Program-made: the position numbers and the translations under genes
NCBI GenBank assembly: GCA_031428275.1
Contig: JANPPC010000041.1
Span: forward strand, 83,716-147,715
Length of the DNA: 64,000 bases
From: Pseudobdellovibrio sp031428275
Lineage (GTDB): Bacteria > Bdellovibrionota > Bdellovibrionia > Bdellovibrionales > Bdellovibrionaceae
Direction: 5' to 3'
Notes under the pieces: generated by a model
Told to the model about the DNA's origin: nothing
Seen by the model: the letters and a program-made list of their open reading frames with translations, nothing else
The model's database searches: none
Shown: in pieces, positions 62,353 through 64,000 of the stretch
Layout: each line of letters starts with the position of its first letter
Numbering within the stretch: position 1 is the stretch's first letter

Positions 62353-63410
62353 ATAGAATAAGCTCGGTTTTAACTTTTCTGATCACTTGCTTTTCTATCG
62401 TCGATGCATCGGCGCAGTTGGCGTTCAGCAGAAACTCACGAACTTTTGAAACGGTTAATTCAAGTCTATTTATAAAAGGCCTTGCTCACGCGTGTCTTGC
62501 GCAAATTGACGTTCCCGACGCATTACCGTGTAATCCTGCTGTAACACCGTTTAATAAAAAAGCCAGTTTGAATGCCGAATTTTTATTGTCTAACGGATAC
62601 TCGAACTTGCAAAGCGTGCGTTCATTGATGTCTAGCGAATATAGCCAAGAGTTAATTGACACTTTTTTCTCTAAAGATAAAGTCATACAAATCGAGGCCG
62701 GAGTTAATATTAATTTCTTATCGAAGTTTCTGAATGCTCAGTATAATCCGCTTTCGGTAAAAGCATATTCTGTTGTTAGAAACGAAGCTAATCCGGACAT
62801 AGATTTTTATTCTGTCGAAGAACAAGGTTTTAATTTTCAATCGGGTTTTAAAATGACCGACAACTTGTCTTTAGGATTGCAGACTCGTTTTTTAGATCGC
62901 AAGTTTATAAAGCAAAGATTTAAGCTAACTGTTTTAGGAACTCAGGCCGGCAGGGATGCCTTGCAAGCTAAAAAACAAAACGTCATCTTTGTCGAGCCGG
63001 GTTTATTTTGGCAAATGGATTATCAGTGGAAACCAAGACTATCTTTACTAGTCGCCAATTCGGGATTTTTTTCAACTGACGATACGACGTTTAAAGACCC
63101 GGCAGAAGCCCAATTAGGTTTCGCATTTTCGCCCCCAGTCTACTGGGGTGATGTTGATATTAATATTGATTATAAAAGTTTAAGCTATGATGAAAATTTA
63201 TGGTGGGAAAAGATTAGACTTGGTGTTTTGTATAAATACGGCTCAATGCATTTTACCTCTGGCGTCGATGCCAATGGTATTTCAAGTGGTATCCTGTACG
63301 GTTTAGATAAGATTAATGCTGGAGTTCTTTACTCGACTACAAAATATATAAAAGATAACGATAACTACTACACACAGACGGTATATGTACAATTGGGTTG
63401 GCAGATTTAA
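62343..63410 (+). CDS. Putative outer-membrane beta-barrel protein
   Basis: 355 residues with a signal peptide (SSVLTFLITCFSIVDASA). Early residues include LAHACLAQID and PCNPAVTPF, the NPA turn common in FadL/OmpP1-like or PorV-like proteins. Alternating strands fill the rest, and the end (QTVYVQLGWQI) fits a barrel though the last residue is not aromatic. Third gene of the operon; probably works with the two lipoproteins before it. Confidence 0.65.
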   Translation: MSVNRISSVLTFLITCFSIVDASAQLAFSRNSRTFETVNSSLFIKGLAHACLAQIDVPDALPCNPAVTPFNKKASLNAEFLLSNGYSNLQSVRSLMSSEYSQELIDTFFSKDKVIQIEAGVNINFLSKFLNAQYNPLSVKAYSVVRNEANPDIDFYSVEEQGFNFQSGFKMTDNLSLGLQTRFLDRKFIKQRFKLTVLGTQAGRDALQAKKQNVIFVEPGLFWQMDYQWKPRLSLLVANSGFFSTDDTTFKDPAEAQLGFAFSPPVYWGDVDINIDYKSLSYDENLWWEKIRLGVLYKYGSMHFTSGVDANGISSGILYGLDKINAGVLYSTTKYIKDNDNYYTQTVYVQLGWQI

Positions 63411-63906
63411 ATTTTTTTTAGCGATCTTAGTGATTTCAACTCCTTCCGTTTTATTGGCGGCAAAGGATCCCGTGCTATTTCTCAGTAATGATATTTCTAC
63501 ATGGGAAAGCTACGCGGCTAGCATGGAAGCGCAATCACATAAAGATTATGAAGCTGGTTTAAGCTACGTGATTAGTGGTTCTTTAGCGTTGGCGGGCGGC
63601 CTTATCGGTGAAAGCGTAACTAGCGATAACTTAGAAAAAGCCACCTACACGATTTTTCAAACCATCGGTATTGCATCAATCGGCTACGGCGCCTACACGT
63701 GGAAAGTGGGCAATGCTGACCGCGATATCTACCTAGCATTGTCTAGAAGCAAGCTTACATTCGAGCAGCGTGCTCACTTTTTGAAGGTTTATAAACTTCA
63801 GAAGTTGCAAACTGAAAGAAAAGAAAAAAACATTAAGGCCATAACGCACGCACTGATTGGGTTCTTCTCAGTTGATGGTGGAATGCAAAGTGTCATGAAT
63901 GGATAA
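63385..63906 (+). CDS. Exported or membrane protein of unknown function
   Basis: 173 residues. An N-terminal hydrophobic stretch (FKFFLAILVISTPSVLLAA) acts as signal peptide or anchor. A second glycine-rich hydrophobic region (LSYVISGSLALAGGLIGESV) and a third (TIFQTIGIASIGYGAYTW) could cross a membrane. No family recognised. It overlaps the barrel gene by 26 nt and ends the operon. Confidence 0.6.
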   Translation: MYNWVGRFKFFLAILVISTPSVLLAAKDPVLFLSNDISTWESYAASMEAQSHKDYEAGLSYVISGSLALAGGLIGESVTSDNLEKATYTIFQTIGIASIGYGAYTWKVGNADRDIYLALSRSKLTFEQRAHFLKVYKLQKLQTERKEKNIKAITHALIGFFSVDGGMQSVMNG

Positions 63907-63907
63907 A

Positions 63908-63935
63908 GGAATTCATCAAATTCCAAGACTTTTTT
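63908..63935 (+). terminator. Weak terminator-like hairpin after the four-gene operon
   Basis: GGAATT / AATTCC with a 5-nt loop, then AAGAC and six T. The stem is AT-rich, so efficiency is doubtful, but the position, 2 nt after the last stop, fits. Confidence 0.4.
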
Positions 63936-63987
63936 AATATTTTAGTTACGAAGCTGAAATTTTAACGAAAGAAACGGAAGTGTTTTG

Positions 63988-64000
63988 ATGAATTCCCATT
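63988..64000 (+). CDS. Likely start of a further gene, cut by the window edge
   Basis: ATG at 63988 preceded by GGAAG at 7-nt spacing. Only four codons and one base are inside the window, so nothing can be said about the product. It could also be a chance ATG. Confidence 0.35.

Noticed and set aside
1..64000. CRISPR arrays, rRNA genes, insertion sequences, transposases or integrases
   Set aside because: No regularly spaced repeats, no rRNA-like sequence and no recombinase or transposase motif seen on either strand.

Overview
The window looks like about 64 kb of chromosome from a low-GC member of the Bdellovibrionota (Bdellovibrio or Pseudobdellovibrio type). The reasons are the housekeeping gene orders, the very high share of exported proteins without clear family, several peptidoglycan-active genes, and estimated base composition near 41-42 percent GC. 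This assignment is inference from gene content; no marker gene was compared against a database.

Region 1 (1-20 kb) is mostly a minus-strand housekeeping block: pirin (cut by the window edge), pgeF, an RluD-type pseudouridine synthase, a DnaJ/RodZ-type HTH protein, tsaB, rseP, cdsA, uppS, frr, pyrH, tsf and rpsB. A 198-nt element with the fold of 6S RNA lies upstream of rpsB. Next come an FAD oxidoreductase, a CFI-box protein, priA and exported proteins, a 42-residue basic protein with its own terminator, and a TonB-like protein.

Region 2 (19.5-41 kb) has nagZ, a TadG-like gene with two large exported companions, a MurU/AmgK pair for MurNAc salvage, a sigma-54 activator beside a degenerate relative, an MsbA-type ABC exporter, uvrA, a class A penicillin-binding protein and an L,D-transpeptidase. 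Together with the next region this is a strong cell-wall theme.

Region 3 (41-53.5 kb) is accessory. It holds an exported protein with a YkuD-like motif, followed 2 nt later by an exported protein resembling the phosphohistidine and ATP-binding parts of glucan water dikinase. Then come a vWA lipoprotein, a fatty-acid hydroxylase, and a two-gene azoline-forming (TOMM) module made of a cyclodehydratase partner and a YcaO protein ending in PxPxP. An HTTM-like membrane protein and a GC-richer radical SAM gene follow.

Region 4 (53.6-60.5 kb) is bounded by two same-orientation tRNA-derived sequences that share a 3' tail ending in CCA. Between them are two DUF4105 (Lnb-like) genes, three DUF3015 genes, a lipoprotein hydrolase and a small exported protein. 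One DUF4105 start codon sits at the loop end of a perfect 14-bp hairpin. Region 5 (60.6-64 kb) is a plus-strand operon of four overlapping exported-protein genes and the likely start of another gene.

The strongest candidates for undescribed biology are the TOMM module, the exported dikinase with its YkuD-like partner, and the tRNA-tail-flanked DUF4105/DUF3015 segment.
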